NCBI GenBank assembly: GCA_012735215.1
Contig: JAAYHX010000023.1
Location: 186,001 to 250,000 of the forward strand
Length of the DNA stretch: 64,000 bases
Source: Tissierellia bacterium
GTDB taxonomy: Bacteria > Bacillota > Clostridia > Tissierellales > Tepidimicrobiaceae
Direction of reading: 5' to 3'
Shown here: in pieces, positions 26,979 through 35,808 of the stretch
Layout of the letters: every line of letters begins with the position of its first letter
How positions within the stretch are numbered: position 1 is the first letter of the stretch
The notes under the pieces: model-generated
What the model was told of the DNA's origin: nothing
Database searches by the model: none
What the model saw: only the letters and a program-made list of their open reading frames with translations
Program-made: the position numbers and the translations under genes

Positions 26979-27009
26979 TTGACATATTAAGCATATCTTA
27001 GTATGCTTA
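26979..27009 (+). promoter_or_regulatory. Candidate fur promoter with overlapping operator
   Basis: TTGACA (26979-26984), 17 nt, then TATGCT (27002-27007) form a promoter-like pair. A perfect inverted repeat taagcata-N6-tatgctta (26988-26995 with 27002-27009) fills the spacer and -10 box, so a repressor bound there would block the promoter. Confidence 0.6.
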
Positions 27010-27036
27010 TATATAGAATATTAAGCGGGTGAAATA

Positions 27037-27474
27037 ATGGGTTTTAATATGAATCAAGTTGAAGAGATGTTAAAGGAAGAGGGGTATAAACTAACTACCC
27101 AAAGAAAGGCTATATTAGGTGTTATTGTAGAGAATCAAGATAAGCATTTAAGTCCTGAGGAGATCTATGATATTGTAAGATTGAAACACCAAGATATTGG
27201 TATAGCTACGGTATATAGAACATTACAACTGCTAGAAAAATTTAATATAATCTATAGGGTAAATTTTGATGATGGTTATAATAGGTATGAATTAAATCAA
27301 GATTCGGAAAATCATCATCACCATCATTTGATATGTCTGGAGTGTGGGAAAGTTATAGAAGTAAAATTGGATTTGCTTGAAACCTTAGAAAATCAAATTG
27401 AGAAAGAGAATAACTTTAAGATCGTTGATCATAATGTTAAGTTTTTTGGATACTGTGAAGAATGCCAAAAATAG
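27037..27474 (+). CDS. fur: Fur-family metal-dependent repressor
   Basis: The 145-residue protein has the Fur winged helix (KLTTQRKAILGVI and GIATVYRTLQLL), the His-rich metal site (ENHHHHHLICLECGK), and two CxxC pairs (CLEC and CEEC) for structural zinc. The sequence does not clearly separate Fur from PerR or Zur; the His run resembles Fur. It probably controls its own promoter through the inverted repeat upstream. A short terminator separates it from the RNase J gene. Confidence 0.9.
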   Translation: MGFNMNQVEEMLKEEGYKLTTQRKAILGVIVENQDKHLSPEEIYDIVRLKHQDIGIATVYRTLQLLEKFNIIYRVNFDDGYNRYELNQDSENHHHHHLICLECGKVIEVKLDLLETLENQIEKENNFKIVDHNVKFFGYCEECQK

Positions 27475-27498
27475 ACCCTATATAGGGTTTATTTTTTT
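27475..27498 (+). terminator. fur terminator
   Basis: A palindrome accctatatagggt (27475-27488) is followed by ttattttttt. Confidence 0.65.
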
Positions 27499-27573
27499 AG
27501 AATTATATAACAGTAGAACGTACATTATATAAAATGGGAAAATTGGAGAAATTAATATAAAGGAGATGGTACA

Positions 27574-29238
27574 GTGAGTAGAAAACAGAATAAATTAAAA
27601 ATCATACCGTTAGGTGGAGTAGGTGAAATTGGAAAGAATATAACCGTTATTGAGTATAAAGATGATATTTTGGTTATAGACTGTGGAATGACTTTCCCTG
27701 AGGATGAAATGTTAGGAATCGATATAGTGATACCAGATATCACATATCTAATGAAGAATAGGGAAAAAATACGTGGAATATTATTAACCCACGGCCATGA
27801 AGATCATATAGGTGGTTTACCCTACTTTTTAGCGAGATTAAATGTACCTGTGTACGGTACTAGATTAACCTTGGGACTTCTAGAAAACAAGTTAAGAGAG
27901 CACAATTTAGCGGATGTAAGTTTAAATGAGATAAAGGCAGGAGACAAGATTAAGTTGGCTAGTTTTGCTGTGGAATTTATTAGAGTTACCCATAGTATGC
28001 CAGACAGTGTAGCCCTTGCAATCCATACGCCTGTGGGTGTTGTGGTTCATACAGGTGATTTTAAAGTGGATTTCACCCCAATTAATGAAAAGCCAATAGA
28101 TCTTTATAAGTTTGCAGAACTAGGAGAAAAAGGTGTATTGGTTTTAATGGCAGATAGTACTAATGTTGAAAGATCTGGATATACAATGTCAGAAAAAACT
28201 GTGGGAGATACTTTTAATGATATTTTCTTAAAGGCTCCTGAGAGGATAATAGTAGCAACATTTGCTTCAAATATCCATAGGATACAACAGATAATCAATG
28301 CTGCTGAAATATACAATAAGAAGCTTATTGTTTCAGGAAGGAGCATGATTAACACTATTAATGTGGCAAGTCAATTAGGTTATCTAAGAATTAAGGAAGG
28401 AACCTTGGTGGATATAAATGACATGAACAAATACAAGAATAATGAACTTGTAATATTAACTACTGGAAGCCAAGGAGAACCAATGTCTGCTTTAACTAGG
28501 ATGGCTTTTTCAGAGCACAAAAAGATTAAATTGGTACCTGAAGATACTGTAATAGTATCAGCATCAGTAATACCAGGAAATGAAAAGACCATATCAAAAG
28601 TTATAAATAGGATTGTTGAAGTAGGTGCTAGTGTAATATATGAAGCATTGGCTGATGTTCATGTTTCAGGCCATGCTTGTCAAGAAGAGTTAAAGCTGAT
28701 TCATACATTAGTAAAACCTAAGTTTTTCATTCCAGTTCATGGAGAATACAGGCATCTAAAAAGACATGCGCAGCTAGCCATGGAATTAGGAATGCCAAGT
28801 GATAACATATTTATAGCTAAGAATGGAAATGTTATAGAGTTTACTAAGAATTCAGGAGAAATGTCTCAAAGTGTTCAATCAGGAAATATATTAGTGGATG
28901 GATTAGGCGTAGGAGATGTTGGAAATATTGTTTTAAGGGATAGAAAGCACCTATCTGAAGATGGATTGATAGTTGTTGTGGTTACTATGAGTAAGCAAGA
29001 AGGAAAAGTAATAGCAGGTCCTGATATTATATCCAGAGGCTTTGTATATGTAAGAGAATCTGAGGATCTTATGGAAGAAGCAAGGAGCATAGTAAAACTA
29101 GCCTTAAACGAGTGTGAGAAGAATAATATAACTGATTGGTCAACCTTAAAATCTAGCATTAGGGATGCATTAAGAGGTTTCCTATATGAGAAGATTAAGA
29201 GAAACCCAATGATATTACCTATTATAATGGAAGTATAG
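27574..29238 (+). CDS. rnj: Ribonuclease J
   Basis: RNase J is a metallo-beta-lactamase/beta-CASP 5'-3' exonuclease and endonuclease that degrades and matures RNA. The 554-residue protein has the zinc motif HGHEDH (residues 73-78), the beta-CASP domain, and the C-terminal domain typical of RnjA/RnjB. The GTG start follows AAAGGAGATGG. It cannot be sorted into RnjA or RnjB by eye. It is monocistronic and bounded by terminators. Confidence 0.93.
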   Translation: MSRKQNKLKIIPLGGVGEIGKNITVIEYKDDILVIDCGMTFPEDEMLGIDIVIPDITYLMKNREKIRGILLTHGHEDHIGGLPYFLARLNVPVYGTRLTLGLLENKLREHNLADVSLNEIKAGDKIKLASFAVEFIRVTHSMPDSVALAIHTPVGVVVHTGDFKVDFTPINEKPIDLYKFAELGEKGVLVLMADSTNVERSGYTMSEKTVGDTFNDIFLKAPERIIVATFASNIHRIQQIINAAEIYNKKLIVSGRSMINTINVASQLGYLRIKEGTLVDINDMNKYKNNELVILTTGSQGEPMSALTRMAFSEHKKIKLVPEDTVIVSASVIPGNEKTISKVINRIVEVGASVIYEALADVHVSGHACQEELKLIHTLVKPKFFIPVHGEYRHLKRHAQLAMELGMPSDNIFIAKNGNVIEFTKNSGEMSQSVQSGNILVDGLGVGDVGNIVLRDRKHLSEDGLIVVVVTMSKQEGKVIAGPDIISRGFVYVRESEDLMEEARSIVKLALNECEKNNITDWSTLKSSIRDALRGFLYEKIKRNPMILPIIMEV

Positions 29239-29245
29239 AATCCTG

Positions 29246-29288
29246 TCCTAACATATTCATATTGTTATGAGTATGTTAGGATTTTTAT
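29246..29288 (+). terminator. RNase J gene terminator
   Basis: A 16-bp stem with one G-U pair (29246-29261 with 29266-29281) and a 4-nt loop is followed by ttttt. Confidence 0.9.
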
Positions 29289-29350
29289 TTATCATAGCAT
29301 GACAAAATATGAAAATTAGAGTCTTATGATATTTTTCTTATATATTATAT

Positions 29351-29378
29351 TTGGTATATCTGTAGTTAATGTTATAAT
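29351..29378 (+). promoter_or_regulatory. Candidate promoter for ylbF-queT
   Basis: TTGGTA (29351-29356), 16 nt, then TATAAT (29373-29378) lie about 77 nt before the ylbF start. Confidence 0.55.
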
Positions 29379-29454
29379 ATAGAAATAGATAAAGTATAAG
29401 ATACACGATCCTTTGAAACTAATGGGTAATAATAGATGATAGGGAGGGTATATT

Positions 29455-29796
29455 ATGAATAATGTATATGATTTAGCTCATCAATTAGCAAGAGCCATTA
29501 AGAACTCTGAAGAGTATAAGAATTATATTGAAAAAAAGAATCTTGTGTATAGTGATGAAAAGAATAAACAGATGGTAGAAGATTTTAGGGAGAAGGTTTT
29601 CAATATTCAGCTTCAACAAATGACCGGTAAAGAAGTAAGTCAGGAAGAGGTTGATAAGATTAAAAAATTAGAAGATATATTGAGGTTAAACCCAACTATA
29701 AATGATTTTTTGGCTGCAGAGTTTAGATATTCTAGACTAATAGAAGATATTAGTAGGATAATAGGTGAAGCTATAGACATAGATAATAAGATCTAG
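29455..29796 (+). CDS. YlbF/YmcA family protein
   Basis: The 113-residue protein is all-helical and of the Com_YlbF family (QLARAIKNSEEYKNY start). In Bacillus, YlbF, YmcA and YaaT form a complex that stimulates RNase Y and so affects sporulation, competence and biofilms. Which member this is cannot be told. The start follows AGGGAGGG, and queT follows 31 nt downstream. Confidence 0.85.
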   Translation: MNNVYDLAHQLARAIKNSEEYKNYIEKKNLVYSDEKNKQMVEDFREKVFNIQLQQMTGKEVSQEEVDKIKKLEDILRLNPTINDFLAAEFRYSRLIEDISRIIGEAIDIDNKI

Positions 29797-29827
29797 GAAA
29801 ATTTACCATATTGTAAGGAGGTATTCT

Positions 29828-30313
29828 ATGAACACAAAATATCTAACTAAGGCTAGCTTAATTGCAGGAGTATATATAGTTTTAGTGTTAATTCAAGTTC
29901 CCATGGGGAATTTGGCTTTTGGTCCAATACAGTTGAGGATAGCTGAAGGACTAACCCTTTTACCTCTAGTTGAACAGGCTGCTATTCCAGGATTGTTTAT
30001 TGGTTGCTTATTATCAAATATTATATTGGCTTTCTATTCTGGGTTTGGATTAGTAGATATAATAGGTGGAAGTCTAGTAACCTTATTGGCTGCTAATTTA
30101 ACTAGTAAGATGCCTAACAAAGTTCTTGGAGCCATGCCACCAATTTTGCTAAATGGATTTATAGTATCCATCTGGGTATCATATTATACTAATATAAACT
30201 ATTGGATTACTTGGTTAGGAATTACAGGAGGAGAGGCTGCATCTGTTATAATATTTGGATTGATAACCTTGTCCGTACATAGCAAAGCTACGAGGTATAT
30301 TGACAAAATGTAA
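29828..30313 (+). CDS. queT: QueT family ECF transporter substrate-binding subunit
   Basis: The 161-residue membrane protein has about five hydrophobic segments and the QueT signature (FGPIQLRIAEGLTLLPL). It should be the S component of an energy-coupling factor importer for a queuosine precursor. No preQ1 riboswitch is visible ahead of it or ahead of ylbF. The start follows AAGGAGG. Confidence 0.88.
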   Translation: MNTKYLTKASLIAGVYIVLVLIQVPMGNLAFGPIQLRIAEGLTLLPLVEQAAIPGLFIGCLLSNIILAFYSGFGLVDIIGGSLVTLLAANLTSKMPNKVLGAMPPILLNGFIVSIWVSYYTNINYWITWLGITGGEAASVIIFGLITLSVHSKATRYIDKM

Positions 30314-30345
30314 CAATTAATCCTATATTAATGAATCTGCAGTTA

Positions 30346-30374
30346 TTGTATTTTCATGATAATAATTGTATAAT
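30346..30374 (+). promoter_or_regulatory. Candidate promoter for mltG
   Basis: TTGTAT (30346-30351), 17 nt, then TATAAT (30369-30374) lie 35 nt before the mltG start. Confidence 0.65.
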
Positions 30375-30409
30375 AAAGTAGATATATCGTTACCAAAGGT
30401 GGAGATTAG

Positions 30410-31456
30410 ATGATTGAAGCAAAAAAAAATAAACATAAAGGATGGAAGTTCCTATTAGTGGCTATTCTTGTAATCCTTGCAGTTTGTGTTGCTGTTGCTT
30501 TAGCATATTACAATAAATCCATTTCACCAGTTAATGCTGAAAATCCTGAAGAGGTTACTTTTGAAATACCTGAGGGAAGCAACTCACTGCAAATAGCAAG
30601 TATTTTAAAGGATAATAATCTTATAAGAAGTGAATTTGTATTTAGGTTAGTCTTAAAAAAGAATGATGCAGAGAGCTCATTAAAGGCTGGAACCTATAAT
30701 TTAAATACTGGCATGGATATGGATGAGATAATTGCTCATTTGACCAAGGGTGGGAAGAACAATAACGTTGTAAGGTTTACTATCCCAGAAGGTTATGAAG
30801 TAAAAATGATAGCTGAAAAGCTGTCCAATGAAGGTATTGTGGACAAGGATAGATTTTTGAAGTTAGCCTCTGACAAGAAATACTTTGAGGATAAATTTAC
30901 ATTCTTATCAGATCTTGAAGAAGGTCAAAGCCTAGAAGGTTATCTTTTCCCATCAACTTATGAAATCTTTGTAGGTGCAAGTGAGGAAGAGATAATAGAG
31001 AAGATGCTTTCACAATTTGAAAGAGTTTTTGAAGAAAAGATAAGAGATTCCATGGATAATGTAGAGCTATCATTCAATGAAGTAGTAACTTTAGCATCAA
31101 TCATTGAAAGAGAAGCTAAGAGAGATGATGAGAGAACACTAATTTCAGCAGTTTTTCATAATAGGCTTAAAATTGGTATGCCATTACAATCATGTGCAAC
31201 AGTTCAATATATTTTAGGAGAAAGAAAAGAAAGATTAACTGAAGCAGACACAAGGATTGAATCAGTATATAATACTTATATTAATAATGGGCTACCACCT
31301 AGTCCTATTGCTTCGCCAGGTGAAAAGTCCTTATTAGCTGCAGTTAATCCAGAAGATGTTGAATATTTATATTTTAGATCTAAAGAGGATGGAACAGGAG
31401 CTCATACTTTTTCAAAGACTTATGAGGAACATCTAAAAGCTGATCCTAACAAATAA
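30410..31456 (+). CDS. mltG: Endolytic murein transglycosylase MltG
   Basis: MltG cleaves nascent peptidoglycan glycan strands at the outer face of the membrane. The 348-residue protein has a basic N-terminus, one transmembrane segment (about 14-34), a LysM-like subdomain and the YceG catalytic domain with the predicted catalytic Glu in SIIEREAKR. The start follows GGTGGAG. The order mltG-trmR-U32-udk matches the Bacillus yrrL-yrrM-yrrN/O-udk region. Confidence 0.93.
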   Translation: MIEAKKNKHKGWKFLLVAILVILAVCVAVALAYYNKSISPVNAENPEEVTFEIPEGSNSLQIASILKDNNLIRSEFVFRLVLKKNDAESSLKAGTYNLNTGMDMDEIIAHLTKGGKNNNVVRFTIPEGYEVKMIAEKLSNEGIVDKDRFLKLASDKKYFEDKFTFLSDLEEGQSLEGYLFPSTYEIFVGASEEEIIEKMLSQFERVFEEKIRDSMDNVELSFNEVVTLASIIEREAKRDDERTLISAVFHNRLKIGMPLQSCATVQYILGERKERLTEADTRIESVYNTYINNGLPPSPIASPGEKSLLAAVNPEDVEYLYFRSKEDGTGAHTFSKTYEEHLKADPNK

Positions 31457-31464
31457 TTTATTAT

Positions 31465-31496
31465 AATTAATACGTGGTTTATGCCACGTATTAATT
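31465..31496 (+). terminator. Hairpin after mltG
   Basis: A 13-bp perfect stem (31465-31477 with 31484-31496) with a 6-nt loop follows the mltG stop. There is no T-run, so it may be a processing or partial termination site before trmR. Confidence 0.55.
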
Positions 31497-31519
31497 AATG
31501 TTAAGGAGGTAAAAATAAT

Positions 31520-32173
31520 TTGAGCAATATAAATGAAGAATATGTTGAAGAGTATATAAGAAGTCTCATATCAGTGAAGAATGAAAAGTTCATAGAGTTA
31601 GAAAAATATGCCCATGAAAATCATATCCCCATAATAGAAAGAGAGGTAGCTCAGCTTCTTCGTGTAATATTAAAGATTGTCAAGCCTAAAAAAATATTAG
31701 AGGTAGGAACAGCAATTGGCTATTCTGCAATAGTAATGGCGTCTTCAACTGAAAAAAATTGCGAGATAACTACTATTGAGAGAAGGCCGGATATGGTAGA
31801 ATTAGCAAGGGAGAATTTGAAAAGTACAGGATACTTAGAAAAGGTAAATGTGGTATGTGGAGATGCAGAGGAAATTCTGTTACAATTAAATGAGAAATAT
31901 GATTTTATCTTTTTAGATGCTTCTAAAGGCCATTACCTCAAGTTTTTTAACAGATGTATTGAATTGTTAAATGATGGTGGTATAATCATGGCTGATAATG
32001 TGCTATATAAAGGCATGGTTGCTTCTGATGAGCTGGTAAAGAGGAGAAAAAAGACCATAGTAAAAAGGATGAGAGAGTTTCTTAGATATATTAATAATTT
32101 GGAAGGATATGAAAGCTGTATAATTCCTATAGGAGATGGAATATCCTTAACATATAGAGAGGAGAGTGACTAA
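31520..32173 (+). CDS. trmR: tRNA 5-hydroxyuridine methyltransferase-like O-methyltransferase
   Basis: The 217-residue SAM-dependent O-methyltransferase has the motif ILEVGTAIGYSAI (about residues 54-66) and FIFLDASKGHY. The Bacillus homologue YrrM/TrmR methylates 5-hydroxyuridine at tRNA position 34. A TTG start follows AAGGAGG. The last base of its stop codon is the first base of the next ATG, which encodes a U32 protein of the kind that makes the 5-hydroxyl, so the pair form one pathway. Confidence 0.85.
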   Translation: MSNINEEYVEEYIRSLISVKNEKFIELEKYAHENHIPIIEREVAQLLRVILKIVKPKKILEVGTAIGYSAIVMASSTEKNCEITTIERRPDMVELARENLKSTGYLEKVNVVCGDAEEILLQLNEKYDFIFLDASKGHYLKFFNRCIELLNDGGIIMADNVLYKGMVASDELVKRRKKTIVKRMREFLRYINNLEGYESCIIPIGDGISLTYREESD

Positions 32174-33402
32174 TGAGAAAGCCCGAATTATTAGCTCCAG
32201 CAGGTGATCTAGAAAAACTAAAGATGGCCATAAACTATGGGGCAGATGCAGTATATTTAGGTGGGGAAAGATTTGGCTTAAGGAAAGCCTCAAAAAATTT
32301 TGGTATAGAGGAGATAAAGGAAGGAGTAGAGTATGCTCATAATAGGGGCAAGAAGGTTTATGTAACCATGAACATTGTTCCTCATAATGAAGATTTAGTT
32401 GGCTTAGAGGATTATGTGAGAGAACTATATAATATTGGAATTGATGCTGTAATCGTATCTGATCCAGGTATGTTTACTATAATAAAAAAGACTGTACCAG
32501 ATTTGCCAATACATTTAAGCACTCAAGCTAGTGTAACTAATTACGAGACAGTCATGTTCTGGTATAACTTAGGTATTAAAAGAATTGTCTTAGCTAGAGA
32601 GTTGTCCTTAAAGGAAATAAAGGAAATCATTGACAAAGCTCCTGAGGATTTAGAAATTGAAGTATTTGTACATGGTGCTATGTGCATATCCTATTCTGGT
32701 AGGTGCTTACTAAGCAATTACATGACAGGAAGAGACGCCAACAGAGGGGACTGTGCTCAAGCATGTAGATGGAAATATAATTTAGTTGAGGAAAAAAGAC
32801 CTGGTGAATTCTATCCAGTTTTCGAAGATGAGAAAGGCACATATATATTTAATTCAAAAGATCTATGTATGATTGAGTATATTCCTCAGTTAGTTGAAGC
32901 AGGAATTAAAAGCTTTAAGATCGAAGGAAGAGTCAAGAGCTCCTATTATGTAGCTACAGTTCTTCGTTCATATAGGATGGCTATAGATGAATACTTTAAG
33001 GATAAGGAAAAGTACACTTTTAAGCAAGAGTGGATTGAAGAGATTAAAAAGGCAAGCTTTAGAGATTTTACTACAGGCTTCTATTTTGATAAGCCAACAG
33101 AGAAGGATCAAGTTTATGGATCTAGTTCTTATATTAGAAATTATGATTTTGTAGGCTTGGTGTTGGATTATGATAAAGAAACTGGATTGGCAACAGTAGA
33201 ACAGAGAAACAGAATGTATGTAGGAGATGAAATTGAAGTATTTGGACCAGGTACAGATTATTTTACTCAAACTATAGAGAGAATGTATGATGAAGAGGGA
33301 AATGGAATTGATGTTGCTCCTCATCCACAGCAAATAGTTAAAATTCAAATGGAACAGCCGGTTGATTCCTGGTATATATTAAGAAAGCCAAGAAAGGAAT
33401 GA
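32173..33402 (+). CDS. U32 family protein, tRNA 5-hydroxylation (TrhP/YrrO-like)
   Basis: The 409-residue protein belongs to the U32 family, formerly annotated as a collagenase-like peptidase. The signature HGAMCISYSGRCLLSNY and the following Cys in GDCAQACRW are present; these cysteines bind an Fe-S cluster in relatives. Members hydroxylate uridine 34 of tRNA from prephenate. Bacillus has two adjacent copies (yrrN and yrrO), but only one is present here. It overlaps trmR by one base. Confidence 0.87.
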   Translation: MRKPELLAPAGDLEKLKMAINYGADAVYLGGERFGLRKASKNFGIEEIKEGVEYAHNRGKKVYVTMNIVPHNEDLVGLEDYVRELYNIGIDAVIVSDPGMFTIIKKTVPDLPIHLSTQASVTNYETVMFWYNLGIKRIVLARELSLKEIKEIIDKAPEDLEIEVFVHGAMCISYSGRCLLSNYMTGRDANRGDCAQACRWKYNLVEEKRPGEFYPVFEDEKGTYIFNSKDLCMIEYIPQLVEAGIKSFKIEGRVKSSYYVATVLRSYRMAIDEYFKDKEKYTFKQEWIEEIKKASFRDFTTGFYFDKPTEKDQVYGSSSYIRNYDFVGLVLDYDKETGLATVEQRNRMYVGDEIEVFGPGTDYFTQTIERMYDEEGNGIDVAPHPQQIVKIQMEQPVDSWYILRKPRKE

Positions 33403-33406
33403 TTAA

Positions 33407-34027
33407 ATGGATAGACCTATTTTGATTGGAATTACTGGAGGGACAGGCTCTGGTAAGAGTACTGTATCAAGACAGATATTATGCATAAATGGTGAAGAAA
33501 ATGTTGTAATAATTGAACAGGATTCCTATTATAAAGATCAGAGTCATCTAACCTTTGAGGAAAGAATAAAAAGAAATTACGATCACCCTTTAGCCTTTGA
33601 TAATGAACTCTTAATTAAGCATTTGAAGGACTTGTTGAATAATAAACCAATAGAGAAACCAATATACGATTTTGAAAAACATACACGTAAAGAAAAGACT
33701 GTAACAGTTCTACCAAAGAAAATAATTATTTTAGAAGGAATATTAATCCTATACGATGAAGAAGTTAGAAATCTTTGTGATATAAAAATATTTGTTGACA
33801 CAGATTCAGATGTTAGAGTGATAAGGAGAATTAAGAGAGATATAAAAGAAAGGGGTAGGAGTCTCGATTCCGTTATTGAACAGTATATGAATACAGTGAG
33901 ACCTGCTCATCTACAGTTTGTGGAACCAACTAAGAAATATGCTGACATAATAATTCCAGAAGGTGGCTATAATGAAGTTGCAATTGATATTATAGCAACT
34001 AAAATACATTCCATATTAGATAAGTAA
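33407..34027 (+). CDS. udk: Uridine kinase
   Basis: The 206-residue P-loop kinase phosphorylates uridine and cytidine. It has Walker [10 protein letters not shown] (about residues 11-19), the DSYYKDQS segment and the DHPLAFD substrate motif. It begins 4 nt after the U32 gene, so it closes the same operon, and a strong hairpin follows. Confidence 0.93.
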   Translation: MDRPILIGITGGTGSGKSTVSRQILCINGEENVVIIEQDSYYKDQSHLTFEERIKRNYDHPLAFDNELLIKHLKDLLNNKPIEKPIYDFEKHTRKEKTVTVLPKKIIILEGILILYDEEVRNLCDIKIFVDTDSDVRVIRRIKRDIKERGRSLDSVIEQYMNTVRPAHLQFVEPTKKYADIIIPEGGYNEVAIDIIATKIHSILDK

Positions 34028-34031
34028 TCAT

Positions 34032-34086
34032 ATCCCCCTTATTAATTGGTAATAATATAAGTATCAATTATTAGGGGGATTTTTTC
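34032..34086 (+). terminator. udk terminator that contains the RBS of the next gene
   Basis: The outer 8-bp stem atccccct/agggggat (34032-34039 with 34073-34080) and an inner stem taattg/caatta (34043-34048 with 34065-34070) are followed by a run of T. The ATG of the PBP gene starts at 34087. The only ribosome binding site for it is the AGGGGG of the 3' arm. Confidence 0.8.
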
Positions 34087-35745
34087 ATGAGAAGGAAAAA
34101 GAAAAACATAGTAGAAATCAGACTACATAAACTAGCATTCCTCTTGTTATCTATGCTTGTACTTTTGATTTTTCGTCTATATTGGATTCAAATAGCCAAC
34201 CATAATACCCTAAAATCACAAGCCCTAAAACAAAGGGCTAATGCAATAAACCTATATCCTAATAGAGGAATAATATATGATATGAACCTAATACCCTTAA
34301 CTAATTCCAACAGGATAAATACTATATTTATACCTAAAGACAGTTTGGAAAAACAGGAAGAATTAAAGGACCTTATACTAAAGTATACAGATATAAGCAG
34401 GGAAGAGTTGGAGGATTACGAAAAGAAGGCTGGTAGAGTATTAGAACTGCCATTAAAAAAATATATAGACCAGGATCTGATTCCTGAAAATGCAATTGTT
34501 GCAGAGAAAACAATTAGATATTCTAAGAATAATATCTTGTCTCATGTTATTGGATATGTGAATAGGAGTGATAATAAGGGTGCATATGGTATTGAAAAGG
34601 TTTATGATGACATTCTTTCAAATAATAAGAGAAGAAATACCTTATATATGGAGTTTAACGATAGTAAAGATTTTTTAATAGGTGGGGAGTTTGAAGTTAC
34701 AGGAAGCAATGAGTCCATAGAACCGGCTGGTGTAAAACTAACCATAGACTATCATATACAGGATATTGTGGAGAAGATCTTAGATAAAAACAAAGTCAAT
34801 GGTGCAGTAATAGTAGCAGATATAAAGGCAGGAGAAATTAGAGCTTTGGCTAGTAGGCCAAACTTCGACCAAAACAATATAGAAGAATATTTAGATAGAG
34901 AGGATATGGCCTTATTTAATAAGGCCATACAGGTAGGCTATCCTCCAGGCTCCTTATTTAAAATTATAGTTTTGATAACTGCTTTGGAAGAAAATAAAGA
35001 TTTTGTAGACAGGACATTTTACTGTAAAGGATATGAAGAAGTGGGGAATACAACCATTGGCTGCAATAAGACAGAAGGACATGGTTACTTAAGTTTAAAA
35101 GAGGGTTTTTCCAAATCTTGCAATTCAGTTTTTATACAATTAGGAAAGGAATTAGGTAGCGAAAAAATAATGAATATGGCTAAGAGACTAGGGTTCGGCC
35201 AGATTATAAATATAGGACTAAGTGATGAAGTTGAAGGCAATCTACCTAGTGGAAATGAAATAAGAGGGCCAATAATAGGAAATATTTCGATTGGCCAAGG
35301 TAGTATAGAAGTTACCCCACTTCAGATGACTAACCTCTTGATGATAATTGCTAATGATGGAATACAAAAAGGGTTAACAATTGTAGACGGTATTACTTCA
35401 GAAAATGGGCAGATGGTAAAAAAATACAACAGGAAAGAGGATAAAAGGGTTATAAATGAGGAATATTGCCAAATAGTAAAGGATTATTTAATTGATGTAG
35501 TCAGAAGTGGTACTGCTAGAAGTTTAGATCTAGATGAAGTTGGTGGTGCAGCTGGTAAGACTGGTTCAGCTCAGGGGGTATTAAATGGGGAAGAAACCAT
35601 TCACGGATGGTTTATAGGTTATTATCCAGAAAGAAATCCAAAGTATGTAATAACTGTATTTGTAGAAGACGCAAAAGATGGCTCTCAATCAGCTATTCCT
35701 ATTTTTGAACAGATAGTAAAAGAAATTTACAAGCTAAATAGGTAA
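34087..35745 (+). CDS. Class B penicillin-binding protein (transpeptidase)
   Basis: The 552-residue protein has one N-terminal transmembrane segment (about 12-30), a PBP dimerisation domain and a transpeptidase domain with SLFK (Ser289-Lys292), SCN (344-346) and KTGSAQG (from Lys491). There are no PASTA domains. It is of the PBP2/FtsI/SpoVD group. Its place directly before sigK suggests, without proof, a sporulation-related cell-wall role. Its ribosome binding site lies inside the udk terminator stem. Confidence 0.9.
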   Translation: MRRKKKNIVEIRLHKLAFLLLSMLVLLIFRLYWIQIANHNTLKSQALKQRANAINLYPNRGIIYDMNLIPLTNSNRINTIFIPKDSLEKQEELKDLILKYTDISREELEDYEKKAGRVLELPLKKYIDQDLIPENAIVAEKTIRYSKNNILSHVIGYVNRSDNKGAYGIEKVYDDILSNNKRRNTLYMEFNDSKDFLIGGEFEVTGSNESIEPAGVKLTIDYHIQDIVEKILDKNKVNGAVIVADIKAGEIRALASRPNFDQNNIEEYLDREDMALFNKAIQVGYPPGSLFKIIVLITALEENKDFVDRTFYCKGYEEVGNTTIGCNKTEGHGYLSLKEGFSKSCNSVFIQLGKELGSEKIMNMAKRLGFGQIINIGLSDEVEGNLPSGNEIRGPIIGNISIGQGSIEVTPLQMTNLLMIIANDGIQKGLTIVDGITSENGQMVKKYNRKEDKRVINEEYCQIVKDYLIDVVRSGTARSLDLDEVGGAAGKTGSAQGVLNGEETIHGWFIGYYPERNPKYVITVFVEDAKDGSQSAIPIFEQIVKEIYKLNR

Positions 35746-35750
35746 GGACT

Positions 35751-35805
35751 GGCACCAACCAAAAACCTTCTTCATATACTTAAATATGGGGAATTTGGGG
35801 GTGCC
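35751..35805 (+). promoter_or_regulatory. Hairpin sequestering the sigK RBS
   Basis: ggcacc (35751-35756) can pair with ggtgcc (35800-35805). Additional C-rich and G-rich tracts inside may extend the stem. The right arm carries GGGGGTG, the sigK ribosome binding site, 3-5 nt before the ATG at 35809. The T-run after the stem is three bases, so termination would be weak. Confidence 0.5.
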
Positions 35806-35808
35806 TTT

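Noticed and set aside
29239-29827. preQ1 riboswitch for queT
   Set aside because: Neither the 31 nt before queT nor the ylbF leader shows the compact preQ1 hairpin and A-rich tail.
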